64,000 nucleotides of DNA from an uncultured Lachnospiraceae bacterium (GCA_902789555.1 CADAOF010000001.1:63851-127850); one strand, 5' to 3'; positions 15,814 to 24,738 are shown, counted from the first letter of the stretch. Numbers and translations: made by a program. Notes: generated by a model not told the origin, from the sequence alone.

Positions 15814-16931
15814 GTTACGTTAATCCGCGTCTTCTGACCTTAAAACCGTACAAGGTGGCTTCACATAAGATCTGGTCGGTCCCTGCCGGCGAACGGAGCG
15901 GGATCCTGAAACTGGACTGGAACGAAGCAACCGTCCCGCCTTCGCCGAAAGTGCGGCAGGCCTTGAAGGACCTCATGGAAGAGGAGGACTTTTTCCATCT
16001 TTATCCGTCGACTTTCAATGAGGAACTGATGCGGTCGCTTTCCGCCTACACCGGCATGCCCGAAGCGAACATCCAATATTTCGGCAGTTCCGACTCGCTT
16101 CACGAATACATCGCCCGCGCCTATCTCGGCGAGGGGAAAAAGGTGCTGGTACTCTGGCCGTCCTACGACAATTTCCGCCTGACCGCGGAATCCACCGGAG
16201 CGAAGCTCTGCTATTCGGAAATGAGTTCTGATTTTGAACTTTCCCTGCAGCAGCTGCGGGAGGATCTCGCACGTGAGAAGCCGGATATGGCTTATGTCTG
16301 CAACCCCAACAACCCCACCGGAACGCTGATCCCCTCCGCCTGCGTTGAAGAACTGGTCAACGATTTCCGGGATACGGTCTTCCTGCTGGACGAAGCTTAT
16401 ATCGAATTCTCCGGCGCCGCTTCCTCCTGCCGCCTGGTCCTTCACCACGAAAACCTTCTGGTGACGCGGACGCTTTCCAAGGCTTTCGGACTTGCGAACA
16501 TCAGATTCGGCTATCTGATTGCCTCGGAGGAGAACATTCAGGCGATCTCGCGCATCCGGAATCCGAAAAATATCACGACCTTCACGCAGGTCGCGGCCAT
16601 TGCAGCCCTTAAGGATTCCGCCTACATGCGGGCTTATGCGGAAGAAGTGCGGAGCGCCCGGGAGATCTTCATCAACGGGATGAACCGGGAGCCGCTGAAA
16701 GACTTTTTCGAAGCCTTTCCGAGCTGCGGCAACTTCGTGCTCCTGCGCTGCCGGAATGCCGGGACCAAGCAGGCGATCCTGAAATGGTATGAAGCGCACA
16801 ATATCTTCGTGCGCAACGTCAGCCAGAGCGCCTCTCTCGTCAACTGCATCCGCGTGTCGGTCGGTACCGAAGATCAGATGCAGCAGGTTCTGGACGTGAC
16901 AAGGCTTGCAATTGAGGAAAAAATCATATAA
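15810..16931 (+). CDS. HisC-like fold-type I PLP enzyme
   Basis: A 373-residue class I/II aminotransferase-fold enzyme. CNPNNPTG, the cofactor-contacting DEAYIEF and the Schiff-base lysine K224 in TLSKAFGLANIRFGY are all present, and the last arginine (CIRVSVGT) that binds the substrate carboxylate or phosphate is conserved. Sequence closeness to histidinol-phosphate aminotransferase is clear, but no other his genes are nearby and it is translationally coupled to a LicC-like cytidylyltransferase. HisC relatives include CobD, which decarboxylates threonine phosphate, and enzymes acting on serine phosphate or dihydroxyacetone phosphate. I therefore infer that it makes an amino-alcohol phosphate for CDP activation; genuine histidinol-phosphate transamination is the alternative. 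Confidence 0.78.
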   Translation: MSYVNPRLLTLKPYKVASHKIWSVPAGERSGILKLDWNEATVPPSPKVRQALKDLMEEEDFFHLYPSTFNEELMRSLSAYTGMPEANIQYFGSSDSLHEYIARAYLGEGKKVLVLWPSYDNFRLTAESTGAKLCYSEMSSDFELSLQQLREDLAREKPDMAYVCNPNNPTGTLIPSACVEELVNDFRDTVFLLDEAYIEFSGAASSCRLVLHHENLLVTRTLSKAFGLANIRFGYLIASEENIQAISRIRNPKNITTFTQVAAIAALKDSAYMRAYAEEVRSAREIFINGMNREPLKDFFEAFPSCGNFVLLRCRNAGTKQAILKWYEAHNIFVRNVSQSASLVNCIRVSVGTEDQMQQVLDVTRLAIEEKII

Positions 16932-16935
16932 AATA
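16906..16935 (+). promoter_or_regulatory. Promoter for mscL
   Basis: TTGCAA (16906-16911) with TATAAA (16928-16933, 16 bp) or TAAAAT (16930-16935, 18 bp), straddling the end of the upstream gene. Confidence 0.6.
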
Positions 16936-16971
16936 AAAAGATACAACCGTATTTCCTGAAAGGAGAAAACC

Positions 16972-17454
16972 ATGAAAAAATTCATTTCGGAATTCAAAGC
17001 ATTTGCACTGAAGGGCAACATGATCGACATGGCCATCGGCGTCATCATCGGCGGTGCCTTCACGGCGTTGGTCGGTGCCTTTACGGCCAACATCGTGAAT
17101 CCTCTGATGGCACTGATCCCCGGTGTCAACAGCCTGGACAACGCCCTGAAGATCGTTCTGAAGGAAGCCGTACTGGATGCCGAAGGTGCGGTGGTCACGG
17201 AAGAAGTCGCCATCAAGTTCGGTGCCTTCATCAGCGCGATCATCACCTTCCTGATCCTTGCCCTGATCGTATTCACCGTCGTCAAGGCAATCAACAAGGC
17301 CCGCAAGCTGGAAGAGGAACGCAGGGCGAAAGCCGAACCCGCTCCGGAACCGGAAGCCCCGACCACGAAGATCTGCCCGTTCTGCAAGAGCGAGATCGCG
17401 ATCGACGCCGTCCGCTGCCCGCACTGCACGAGCGAACTGCCTGCCGAAGAATAA
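16972..17454 (+). CDS. mscL: MscL mechanosensitive channel with C-terminal zinc ribbon
   Basis: A 160-residue protein. Residues 1-110 are a standard MscL: the N-terminal amphipathic FISEFKAFALKGNMIDMAIG, glycine-rich pore helix GVIIGGAFTALVG, the extracellular loop and a second helix. MscL forms a homopentameric pore that opens under osmotic downshock. After a charged segment (ARKLEEERRAKAE) and a Pro/Glu linker there is an added zinc-ribbon-like tail with CPFC (C135, C138) and CPHC (C149, C152) in the cytoplasm, where the usual MscL ends in a helical bundle. AAAGGAG precedes the ATG. The tail may recruit a partner or stabilise the bundle; its function is unknown. Confidence 0.92.
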   Translation: MKKFISEFKAFALKGNMIDMAIGVIIGGAFTALVGAFTANIVNPLMALIPGVNSLDNALKIVLKEAVLDAEGAVVTEEVAIKFGAFISAIITFLILALIVFTVVKAINKARKLEEERRAKAEPAPEPEAPTTKICPFCKSEIAIDAVRCPHCTSELPAEE

Positions 17455-17487
17455 CGATATGCTCCGGCTCCGCCGGAAAGGAGTTTT

Positions 17488-18588
17488 ATGCGCATCAACG
17501 TGACCAGATCCTCCATGCCATCCTTTGAAGAGTATGCGGAGGAAATCAGGGAACTGTGGGACACCCGCTGGCTGACCAACATGGGAAGCAAGCATGAGGA
17601 ACTTCAGCGATCGCTAGAAGAATATCTTGGAGTCCCGCACGTCATTCTGTATACGAACGGACATCTGGCACTGGAAAACGCGATCGCCGCGATGGACCTC
17701 CCCCGGGGCGGGGAGGTCATCACGACGCCGTTTACCTTTGTCTCGACCACGCATGCGATCAGCCGGAACGGCCTCGTTCCGGTCTTTTGCGATATCAATG
17801 ACAGGGATTATACGATCGATGCGGACAGGATCGAATCGCTGATTACGGAGAAGACCGTGGCCATCGTCCCGGTCCACGTTTACGGCAACGTCTGCGATGT
17901 GGAAAAGATTGCGGAGATAGCGAAAAAACATCATCTGAAAGTGGTCTATGACGCCGCACATGCCTTTGCGGTGCGATATAAGGGCGTCAGCACGGCCAAT
18001 TTCGGCGACATGTCCATGTTCAGTTTTCATGCCACGAAGGTGTTCCACACCATCGAGGGCGGCGCGGTCTGCTTCAGGGACGATGCGCTGGTCCAGGAGA
18101 TGAACGACAGGAAAAACTTCGGGATCCGAAATGCGGAGGAATGCGCTTATATCGGCGGCAATGCCAAGATGAACGAATTCCAGGCAGCCATGGGCATCTG
18201 CAACCTGCGCCATCTGGAAGGGGAGATCGAAAAGCGAAAGGAAGTCTGGAAGCACTATCACGGACGGCTGGACGGCGTACCCGGGATCGTGATGCCTGCG
18301 CCGCAGGCGGATACGAAACCGAACTACGCATATTTCCCGGTGATCTTCGACGGCCATAAGTACGGACGTGACGAAGCGGCCGCACGCCTTGCCGAGAACG
18401 GGATCTTTGCTCGGAAGTATTTCTATCCGCTGACCAGCGATTACGAATGCTACCGCGGATGGCCGACTGCCGGACGGAAGACAACGCCCGTGGCTGCTTA
18501 CGTCGCGGACCGCGTGCTGACACTGCCGATGTACGCGGATCTTGAACCGGATGACATCGACCGCATCTGCGACATCATTCTGGAATAA
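17488..18588 (+). CDS. DegT/DnrJ/EryC1/StrS sugar aminotransferase
   Basis: A 366-residue PLP-dependent aminotransferase of the sugar-nucleotide class. Typical elements are the N-terminal NMGSKHEELQRSLEEYLG, the cofactor-stacking region VVYDAAHAFAV and the catalytic lysine K184 in FSFHATKVFHTIEGG, then KMNEFQAAMG. Such enzymes aminate keto-sugar nucleotides (for example for aminodeoxy sugars in surface polymers). A short CCGGC/GCCGG stem sits just before its AAAGGAG ribosome site. It starts a run of glycan genes (two glycosyltransferase-type genes and a flippase follow on the same strand), so its product is probably a residue of the exported polymer. Confidence 0.88.
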   Translation: MRINVTRSSMPSFEEYAEEIRELWDTRWLTNMGSKHEELQRSLEEYLGVPHVILYTNGHLALENAIAAMDLPRGGEVITTPFTFVSTTHAISRNGLVPVFCDINDRDYTIDADRIESLITEKTVAIVPVHVYGNVCDVEKIAEIAKKHHLKVVYDAAHAFAVRYKGVSTANFGDMSMFSFHATKVFHTIEGGAVCFRDDALVQEMNDRKNFGIRNAEECAYIGGNAKMNEFQAAMGICNLRHLEGEIEKRKEVWKHYHGRLDGVPGIVMPAPQADTKPNYAYFPVIFDGHKYGRDEAAARLAENGIFARKYFYPLTSDYECYRGWPTAGRKTTPVAAYVADRVLTLPMYADLEPDDIDRICDIILE

Positions 18589-18615
18589 AATCAAATCATT
18601 CTTAAGGAAGCACAT

Positions 18616-19584
18616 ATGTCTGCTCTGGTATCGGTATTCTGCCTCGCCTATAACCATGAAAAGTATATCGCACGCGCACTGGACAGCATGGTCTGCCAGC
18701 AGACGGATTTCGAATACGAGATCTTCGTGCACGACGATGCTTCAACGGACCGTACGGCGGAGATCCTGCGCGAATACGAAGCGCGGTATCCGGATAAGAT
18801 CCGCGGTTATTACGAGACGGAAAACCAGTATTACAACCCTGCTCTGCATATTACGCGGGATCTTCTGGTCCCGCTTTCTTCAGGTGAATTTTTCGCTTTC
18901 TGCGAGTGCGACGATTCCTGGGAGGACCCGCTGAAACTGCAGCGCCAGGTCGATTTCCTGCGCAGCCATCCGGACCATTCCATGTGCGTCCATACGGCAT
19001 ACAACCATGTCGTGGGGACGGATGAATCGAAGGATGAAGTCTATCCCGAAATTGAGGAAGACCGCGATTACGACGCCGGGGAGATCATCCGCACGGGTGC
19101 CGGCCTGTTTGCGACCAATTCCTTCATGATCAGACGGGAAGCATATGTGGACCCGCCTGCATGTTTCAAGATGCAGGATATCGGTGATTATACGATCCTC
19201 ATGTATGCGTCTTTTCAGGGGAAGATCCGCTGCCTGAAGCAGACCATGTCGCGTCACAATGAAGGCGTTAAGGATTCCTGGACGGTCCGCATATGGAACG
19301 ATCCGGAAAAGCACATAGCCCATCAGAGGGCCATGGTCGGGCTGCTGCAGAACGTCGACGAATATTACGGCGGGAAATATCACGAAGCCTTTGCCGATGC
19401 GGTAGGGGAACGCGAAGCGGACATCCTGAGAACGGAATTCATGATCGCGGTGAAAAAGAATGATAAGGAAGCGCTGAAACAGCCGAGATTCGGCGCTCTT
19501 TGGCGCAAATACAAACTTCACCGTTTTCTGGAGGACAAGCTTCCCTGGCTCCTGCGGCTGAAGCATAGGATCGTCAGGGACTGA
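18616..19584 (+). CDS. Family 2 glycosyltransferase
   Basis: A 322-residue GT2 enzyme of GT-A fold. The N-terminal SVFCLAYNHEKYIARALDS and FVHDDASTDRT segments bind the nucleotide, and CECDDSWED provides the DxD-type metal site. No membrane segment is present, so it should work on a lipid-linked acceptor at the inner face of the membrane. AAGGAAG precedes the ATG. It lies between the DegT aminotransferase and the flippase. Donor and acceptor are not predictable by eye. Confidence 0.85.
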   Translation: MSALVSVFCLAYNHEKYIARALDSMVCQQTDFEYEIFVHDDASTDRTAEILREYEARYPDKIRGYYETENQYYNPALHITRDLLVPLSSGEFFAFCECDDSWEDPLKLQRQVDFLRSHPDHSMCVHTAYNHVVGTDESKDEVYPEIEEDRDYDAGEIIRTGAGLFATNSFMIRREAYVDPPACFKMQDIGDYTILMYASFQGKIRCLKQTMSRHNEGVKDSWTVRIWNDPEKHIAHQRAMVGLLQNVDEYYGGKYHEAFADAVGEREADILRTEFMIAVKKNDKEALKQPRFGALWRKYKLHRFLEDKLPWLLRLKHRIVRD

Positions 19585-19634
19585 AATAAACCTCAGAGGC
19601 GGAAGTATAACACGGACCGTAAAGGAAAAACGGC

Positions 19635-21095
19635 ATGGCGGACAGCAGGAAAGTGGCAAACGGCTTTATCTGGCGGCTCCTTGAGCGTGTAGGCGCGCAG
19701 GGGGTCACGCTTGTTGTCAGCTTCATACTGGCCAGGATCCTGAAAGTCGAAGACTACGGGACCGTCGCGATCGTTTCGATCATCACCGCTATCCTGTCCG
19801 TGTTTGTGACCTGCGGGCTCAATGATGCACTGGTCCAGAAAAAGGACGCGGATGAGGTCGATTTTTCCACGGTATTCTTTTTCAACCTGGCTGTCTGCAT
19901 TATCCTGTACGCCCTCGTATACCTTGGTGCGCCGCTCATTGCTTCTTTGTACAAAAGACCGTATCTGGTCCCTTACATTCGGGTCCTGTCCCTGATCCTT
20001 GTCGTCGGCGGCATCAAGAACGTCCAGAGCGCCTACGTGGCGCGGAACCTCCTTTTCAAGCGCTTCTTCTTTGCGACTCTGACAGGGACCGTGATCGCTG
20101 CAGGCGTTGGCATATGGATGGCACTTAAGGGATACGGCGCCTGGGCGCTGATCGCGCAGAACCTCGTCAACAACACGATCGACACAGCCATCCTCTGGGC
20201 TACGGTCAGGTGGCGGCCGAAAAAAACGTTTTCATGGGAACGTCTCAAAGGGCTGTTTTCCTATGCCTGGAAGCTGCTCGTGAGCGCTCTGATCGATACC
20301 GTCTACAACCGGCTGTACCAGATGGTGATCGCGATGAAATATGACGATGAGTCGCTCGCGTACTACAACAAAGGCGATTCCATCCCCTACATGCTGGTGA
20401 CGAGCATCAATTCCGCCACGGACAGCGTCCTGCTTCCGGTCATGAGTGAGTCGCAGGACGACCCGGAACGCGTGAAAGCCATGACGCGCCGCGCGATCTC
20501 GTTCAGCTCTTTCGTGATCATGCCCATGATGATGGGGCTGGCTGTCTGTTCGGAAGCCTTTATCCACTGGATCCTTCTGGACAAATGGATGCCGGCGGTG
20601 CCGTTCATCCGCATATTCTGCTTCGGCTACGCATTCTGGTGCGTACATACCGCCAACCTGAACGCCATCAAGGCGCTGGGACGGAGCGATCTCTTCCTGC
20701 GGCTGGAGATCATCAAGAAATTCATGGGCATCACGATCCTGCTGATCTCGATGCAGTACGGCGTAATGGCGATGGCGCTCAGTTCGCTGGTCTCGAGCGT
20801 GCTCAGCCAGATCATCAATTCCTGGCCGAACCGGAAACTTCTCGGCTACAGCTACCTGGATCAGCTGAAAGACATGCTGCCGAACATCCTGCTGACCCTG
20901 GCCATGGGCACTGCCGTCTATTGCGTGTATTTCCTGAAGCTGCCTGACCCGATAACGCTTCTGATCCAGATCCCGCTCGGGATCGGATTCTACGTGGGCG
21001 GCGCAAAGCTGTTCCATGTTGAAAACTTCGAATTCGCGCTGGCGCTGCTGAAGAAGCGCCGTGCGGCACGGCAGGAGGCAGAAAGAGAGGAATAG
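19635..21095 (+). CDS. Wzx-type polysaccharide flippase
   Basis: A 486-residue membrane protein of the polysaccharide-transport (PST/MOP) family with about twelve to fourteen hydrophobic helices. The start, GFIWRLLERVGAQGVTLVVSF, followed by ARILKVEDYG, is the typical N-terminus of lipopolysaccharide/teichuronic-acid-type exporters. It would flip an undecaprenyl-pyrophosphate-linked oligosaccharide to the outside, where a polymerase and LCP ligases act. AAAGGAAA lies before the ATG. The C-terminal tail is basic and charged (KKRRAARQEAEREE). It ends the plus-strand run before a bidirectional terminator. Confidence 0.88.
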   Translation: MADSRKVANGFIWRLLERVGAQGVTLVVSFILARILKVEDYGTVAIVSIITAILSVFVTCGLNDALVQKKDADEVDFSTVFFFNLAVCIILYALVYLGAPLIASLYKRPYLVPYIRVLSLILVVGGIKNVQSAYVARNLLFKRFFFATLTGTVIAAGVGIWMALKGYGAWALIAQNLVNNTIDTAILWATVRWRPKKTFSWERLKGLFSYAWKLLVSALIDTVYNRLYQMVIAMKYDDESLAYYNKGDSIPYMLVTSINSATDSVLLPVMSESQDDPERVKAMTRRAISFSSFVIMPMMMGLAVCSEAFIHWILLDKWMPAVPFIRIFCFGYAFWCVHTANLNAIKALGRSDLFLRLEIIKKFMGITILLISMQYGVMAMALSSLVSSVLSQIINSWPNRKLLGYSYLDQLKDMLPNILLTLAMGTAVYCVYFLKLPDPITLLIQIPLGIGFYVGGAKLFHVENFEFALALLKKRRAARQEAEREE

Positions 21096-21139
21096 AGATC
21101 TTAAACGGCTGCCGGCCGTGAGATCATTCCTGACAAACG

Positions 21140-21164
21140 AAAACCGCCCGGAAGGGCGGTTTTT
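21140..21164. terminator. Bidirectional intrinsic terminator
   Basis: AAAACCGCCC (21140-21149), GGAA-type loop, GGGCGGTTTTT (21154-21164); a T run on either strand. It separates the flippase gene from the convergent glycosyltransferase. Confidence 0.9.
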
Positions 21165-21189
21165 GCGTAATTTTTCCGGTCTGTTACGT

Positions 21190-22209
21190 TCAGTGCCGGA
21201 GCTTCTGCCAGACCTTGTTCATGAGGACGAGCAGCCCGGTATGACCGCAGGAGAAAAGTTTCAGGATGATGCGCTGCCGCAAGGGCAGGAAGGTCTTTCC
21301 GGCGATCTCTTTCAATTCGGGGTGCTCTGCGTTGAAACGCCGCACGAAGGAACGGATCTTGGACCGGTCGGTGCCCTGTTCAAGGAAATACAGGACGTCG
21401 TTGACAATGCTCTTATAGGCGTTTGCCTTGAGTTTCACGCGGTGTTCCTCGTCATTCAGCCCCCATTTGACGAGGTAGTCTTCAAACAGGGCAAGACGGG
21501 CAGTGTTGAAGCGCTTGTCCATCGTATTTTCATCGAACACGTGCATCACGCTGCCGTCATGGATGCGGTAGCGGTAGAGGACTTCCGGAAGCAGGAGGAT
21601 GCTGTCTGCTTCGGTGAGCGGATACAGACAGTGGCAGACGTCTTCGCTGTAGGGGTTATCCATAAGAGCGGTATAATCGGTCGGATCGTTTTTCATGAGA
21701 TCTGCGCGGATCATCTTGAGGACCAGCCCGTCCAGCAGATTGGTGCCGATCAGCATTTCCCAGATCTCTTTCTTGTTCTCACCGGTGATCAGTTTCTTTT
21801 CCGGAAAGATGGCGGGCCGGATGACGTCAGGACGTCCGTCTTCGAAAAAGAAAGAGAGATCGTAGAGGACCGCATCCGGTTTCGGATCGCTTTCCAGCGC
21901 GGCGCCGAGGACTTCCAGGGCATTTTCAACAAGAACGTCATCGGCATCCAGCCAGACAAGGTACTCGCCCCTTGCTTCGCGTACGGCCGCACGCCGCGTT
22001 GCGACAGTGCCGCGGTGCGGTTCGTGGACTGCCCGGATGATGTCCGGGTGGGCGGCTGCCAGCTGATCGCAGATCTCACCGCTTCTGTCAGGCGAACCGT
22101 CCTCGACCAGGACGATCTCAAAATCGCCTTTCTGGCGCAAAACGGACGAGACAGTTTCCGTGAGATATTTTTCGGCTTTATAGACAGGGATAAGAATGCT
22201 GAAGGTCAT
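21190..22209 (-). CDS. Family 2 glycosyltransferase (minus strand)
   Basis: A 339-residue GT2 enzyme: FSILIPVYKAEKYLTETV at the N-terminus, VEDGSPDRSGEICD for nucleotide binding and the metal-binding LDADDVLVE. The C-terminal third is helical and basic and could associate with the membrane. It is the only gene of the polymer region on the minus strand and has its own extended -10 promoter, facing a second GT2 gene across a short divergent region. GGAAAG is a weak ribosome site. Sugar specificity unknown. Confidence 0.85.
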   Translation of the reverse strand: MTFSILIPVYKAEKYLTETVSSVLRQKGDFEIVLVEDGSPDRSGEICDQLAAAHPDIIRAVHEPHRGTVATRRAAVREARGEYLVWLDADDVLVENALEVLGAALESDPKPDAVLYDLSFFFEDGRPDVIRPAIFPEKKLITGENKKEIWEMLIGTNLLDGLVLKMIRADLMKNDPTDYTALMDNPYSEDVCHCLYPLTEADSILLLPEVLYRYRIHDGSVMHVFDENTMDKRFNTARLALFEDYLVKWGLNDEEHRVKLKANAYKSIVNDVLYFLEQGTDRSKIRSFVRRFNAEHPELKEIAGKTFLPLRQRIILKLFSCGHTGLLVLMNKVWQKLRH

Positions 22210-22252
22210 GGCTGCTCACTTTCCGGACGGCGCTTTCTCCGTGCTGCAAAAC

Positions 22253-22261
22253 ATTATAGCA
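22253..22261 (-). promoter_or_regulatory. Extended -10 promoter for the minus-strand glycosyltransferase
   Basis: On the minus strand TGCTATAAT, an extended -10 element, lies 44 bases before the start codon. No good -35 is seen, as expected for this class. Confidence 0.65.
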
Positions 22262-22275
22262 TAAAGCCGAAAAAC

Positions 22276-22304
22276 TTGATAAGCCTTTTGAAATGCTTTA
22301 TAAT
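22276..22304 (+). promoter_or_regulatory. Promoter for the plus-strand glycosyltransferase
   Basis: TTGATA (22276-22281) and perfect TATAAT (22299-22304) with a 17-bp spacer. Confidence 0.8.
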
Positions 22305-22326
22305 AAAATAATCCAAAGGGGAGGAA

Positions 22327-23307
22327 ATGCGCTTGAACAACGAACTGATCAGTATCATCGTTCCGGTATACAAAACGGAAGTCTGGCTGGAAAAGTGCGT
22401 GCGGTCGGTTCTCGCGCAGACCGACGGCGGCTGGGAACTGATCCTTGTCGACGACGGTTCGCCGGACGGCTCCGGGGCGCTCTGCGACCGTCTGGCCGGT
22501 GAGGACGCCCGCATCCGCGCGTTCCATCAGGAAAATGCCGGCGTCAGCGCGGCAAGAAACCGGGGGCTGGACGAAGCCCGCGGTGCTTTTGCCGTATTCC
22601 TGGACAGCGACGACTGGGTGGATGCCGACTATCTGGAACAGCTGCGCGCGCGGCAGAAGGAGAGCGGTGCGGAACTTGTCGTCTGCGGTTATGCACTGGA
22701 AGACGGCACGGGAACATCCGAGGCTCCTTCGAAGCCGCTTGCCGAAAAACTGCTGGATCCGGATGACTTTCTTGCCGGCGCCCTCAGGGAGGAAAACGGC
22801 ATCATCCTTTCGGTCTGCCTCGGCATGTTCAGCATGAAAGCACTGGACGGCCTTCGCTTTGACACGGCGTTTGCCTACGGCGAAGACAGCCTGTTCCTTT
22901 CTTTCGTTCTTTCCCGCATCACGAAAGTGTGGTACGATCCCGTTCCGCTGTACCATTATCTGGTCAGCCGTGACGGCAATACCTATACCGAACTCTCCCT
23001 GAAGAAGCAGGAAAGCCGTATCCGTTCGTTCGAGGCGATCGAGGCAGTGTGGAAAGGAAATGATAAGGTCCGGCCGATCCTGGAGAAGATCCTGGCCGAT
23101 CTGGAGATCATTGCCGCGCGCCTGGCACACGAAGCGGGAGACCGGGCTTCTTTTGCCGCCCATCGAAAAGCGGCACGCATCCATGCCGAAGCTGTGCAGT
23201 CATCTCCGACGGTAAGCCGTAAGGACAAACTGCGTCTGAAGCTCGCAGCAGCTTCACCCGTACACGGCGTCGACATCTACAAAAGGCTGAAGGAAGGCCG
23301 CGGCTGA
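22327..23307 (+). CDS. Family 2 glycosyltransferase (plus strand)
   Basis: A 326-residue GT2 enzyme: ISIIVPVYKTEVWLEKCV, VDDGSPDGSGALCD, the AGVSAARNRGLDEARG loop and the metal-binding LDSDDWVD. Start choice is uncertain: GGGGAGG ends only two bases before the ATG, whereas an in-frame TTG two codons later has the usual 8-base spacing, so translation may begin there (protein two residues shorter). It is cytosolic by sequence and precedes the polymerase gene. It is similar in layout to the divergent GT2 gene next door; sugar specificity unknown. Confidence 0.85.
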   Translation: MRLNNELISIIVPVYKTEVWLEKCVRSVLAQTDGGWELILVDDGSPDGSGALCDRLAGEDARIRAFHQENAGVSAARNRGLDEARGAFAVFLDSDDWVDADYLEQLRARQKESGAELVVCGYALEDGTGTSEAPSKPLAEKLLDPDDFLAGALREENGIILSVCLGMFSMKALDGLRFDTAFAYGEDSLFLSFVLSRITKVWYDPVPLYHYLVSRDGNTYTELSLKKQESRIRSFEAIEAVWKGNDKVRPILEKILADLEIIAARLAHEAGDRASFAAHRKAARIHAEAVQSSPTVSRKDKLRLKLAAASPVHGVDIYKRLKEGRG

Positions 23308-23324
23308 GACTGCCGCCGAAATGC

Positions 23325-23353
23325 TTGTTTGCCGGCCGTGAATATGTTATAAT
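23325..23353 (+). promoter_or_regulatory. Promoter for the polymerase-glmS unit
   Basis: TTGTTT (23325-23330), 17-bp spacer, TATAAT (23348-23353) preceded by TGT, so also an extended -10. Confidence 0.75.
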
Positions 23354-23382
23354 AAATCATTCTGTGAAAAGGGGGAACTGTC

Positions 23383-24738
23383 ATGGCTGAGAAAAGCAGG
23401 CCGGTTGACGTCTTCGCAAAGATCGGACGGTTCTGGCTGTATCTTTTTCTGTTTGACTGTGCCGCGACGGGCTCCGGCAGATACTTTACGATCGGGCCTC
23501 TTACCCCGCGTATCGTGCTGGCGGTGCTTATCGTGCTGTCTGCGGCGGTTCCGTTCTTCAGCGACATAGAAAACCAGATCAGGAGACCGGTCAACTGGAT
23601 CGTTCTGATTTTCATGTTTTATGTGGTATTTGCCGCGTTCCGCGGTCAGGCATTCGGCAATGACCAGAACGTTCTGATCAGTGACATCAAAGGCTTTATC
23701 TACATGCTGCTGATCCCTTCGGTCCCGGTACTGATCAGGGATAACAAACATCTCCGCCGTGCGGCGGATGTCGTCATTGCGGGATGTTTTGTTCAGGCAG
23801 CATTCTGCATCGTCAGCAATGCACTTTTTTCCGGTCTTGCCCCTGATTTCTACGAAAGCTTCGTGCTTGAACCGTGGACGGCGAACTGGGGGATCATCAT
23901 GTCCGCCAGATACAATACCTACCGTATTTTCTGCAAGAGCAGCATCTATCTCGCAGCAGCCTGTGTTCTGCTGCTCGGCCGTATCGTCAGGGCCGAAAAA
24001 GCATCAGCGGCATGCGGATGGGGCGCTTTGTTCCTTCTGGATGCCGAGGCGATCATCCTGACCTATACCCGCAGCCTTTATCTGGCTGCTGCAGCCGCTT
24101 TCCTGCTGACGTTCGTCATGTGCCTGCTGACGGCACCGGTCAGAAAGGTCCTGCTGCGCACGGCCCTTCTGCTGATCCTGCTTGTTGCCGTGGTTTACGG
24201 ACAGGAACTGGCGCTGAAGCAGGGAATCATCCAGTACGCTTTCATGCGCAGCGTGAATTTCGATCTTGATGGGCACATTCACATCCCGCACACCTGGGAG
24301 AGATCCGGGTCGGGTTCCGGCAAGGTCACGGAGACCGGCGACGAGATGAGAGCGGAGACGGTCAGAGACCTTAAGGAGATCATTGCGGAATATCCGCTGA
24401 TCGGAAAAGGTCTCGGCGCGACGACGGAAGCGAGAGGCGGCGCCGACGAATACTTTTATCTGGACATGCTGGCACGCATGGGGATCGTCGGACTTACGCT
24501 GTACATGCTCCCGATCCTGCTGAGCCTGATCCGGCTGGTAAAAAGGCGGAGGGCACTGAAAGCCTTCCCTGAGCCCGGATACGTCATGATCGGACTCTTC
24601 GCATTCCTGATCGCGACCTATTTCAACCCCTGGATGAACGCGGCACTCGGTATTGCCTGGTACGCGCTGACCGCGGCAGCAGTTTGGACGCTGCCGAAGA
24701 TGATGGAAGGAACAGAAAACCAATGTGCGGAATCGTAG
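23383..24738 (+). CDS. O-antigen ligase/Wzy-type polymerase
   Basis: A 451-residue membrane protein with ten or more hydrophobic helices and one large hydrophilic loop (about residues 280-340) containing LIGKGLGATTEARGGADEY followed by FYLDMLARMGIVGLTLYML. That loop with its glycine/glutamate motif and the trailing helix is the hallmark of the O-antigen ligase/Wzy superfamily, which joins undecaprenyl-linked repeat units outside the membrane. With the flippase upstream, polymerisation of the exported repeat unit is the likely role; a ligase role is possible, but no LPS core exists in a Gram-positive. The gene overlaps glmS by 16 bases. Confidence 0.82.
   Translation: MAEKSRPVDVFAKIGRFWLYLFLFDCAATGSGRYFTIGPLTPRIVLAVLIVLSAAVPFFSDIENQIRRPVNWIVLIFMFYVVFAAFRGQAFGNDQNVLISDIKGFIYMLLIPSVPVLIRDNKHLRRAADVVIAGCFVQAAFCIVSNALFSGLAPDFYESFVLEPWTANWGIIMSARYNTYRIFCKSSIYLAAACVLLLGRIVRAEKASAACGWGALFLLDAEAIILTYTRSLYLAAAAAFLLTFVMCLLTAPVRKVLLRTALLLILLVAVVYGQELALKQGIIQYAFMRSVNFDLDGHIHIPHTWERSGSGSGKVTETGDEMRAETVRDLKEIIAEYPLIGKGLGATTEARGGADEYFYLDMLARMGIVGLTLYMLPILLSLIRLVKRRRALKAFPEPGYVMIGLFAFLIATYFNPWMNAALGIAWYALTAAAVWTLPKMMEGTENQCAES

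Noticed and set aside
21111..21121. An 11-mer, GCCGGCCGTGA, found at 21111, 23331, 48540 and inside coding sequence near 3660
   Set aside because: Three copies are intergenic, but their positions relative to genes differ, no dyad or extended similarity surrounds them, and the GC-rich core recurs in coding sequence; probably compositional.
24600..24722. glmS ribozyme upstream of glmS
   Set aside because: The stretch codes for the end of the polymerase, and no ribozyme core is seen.
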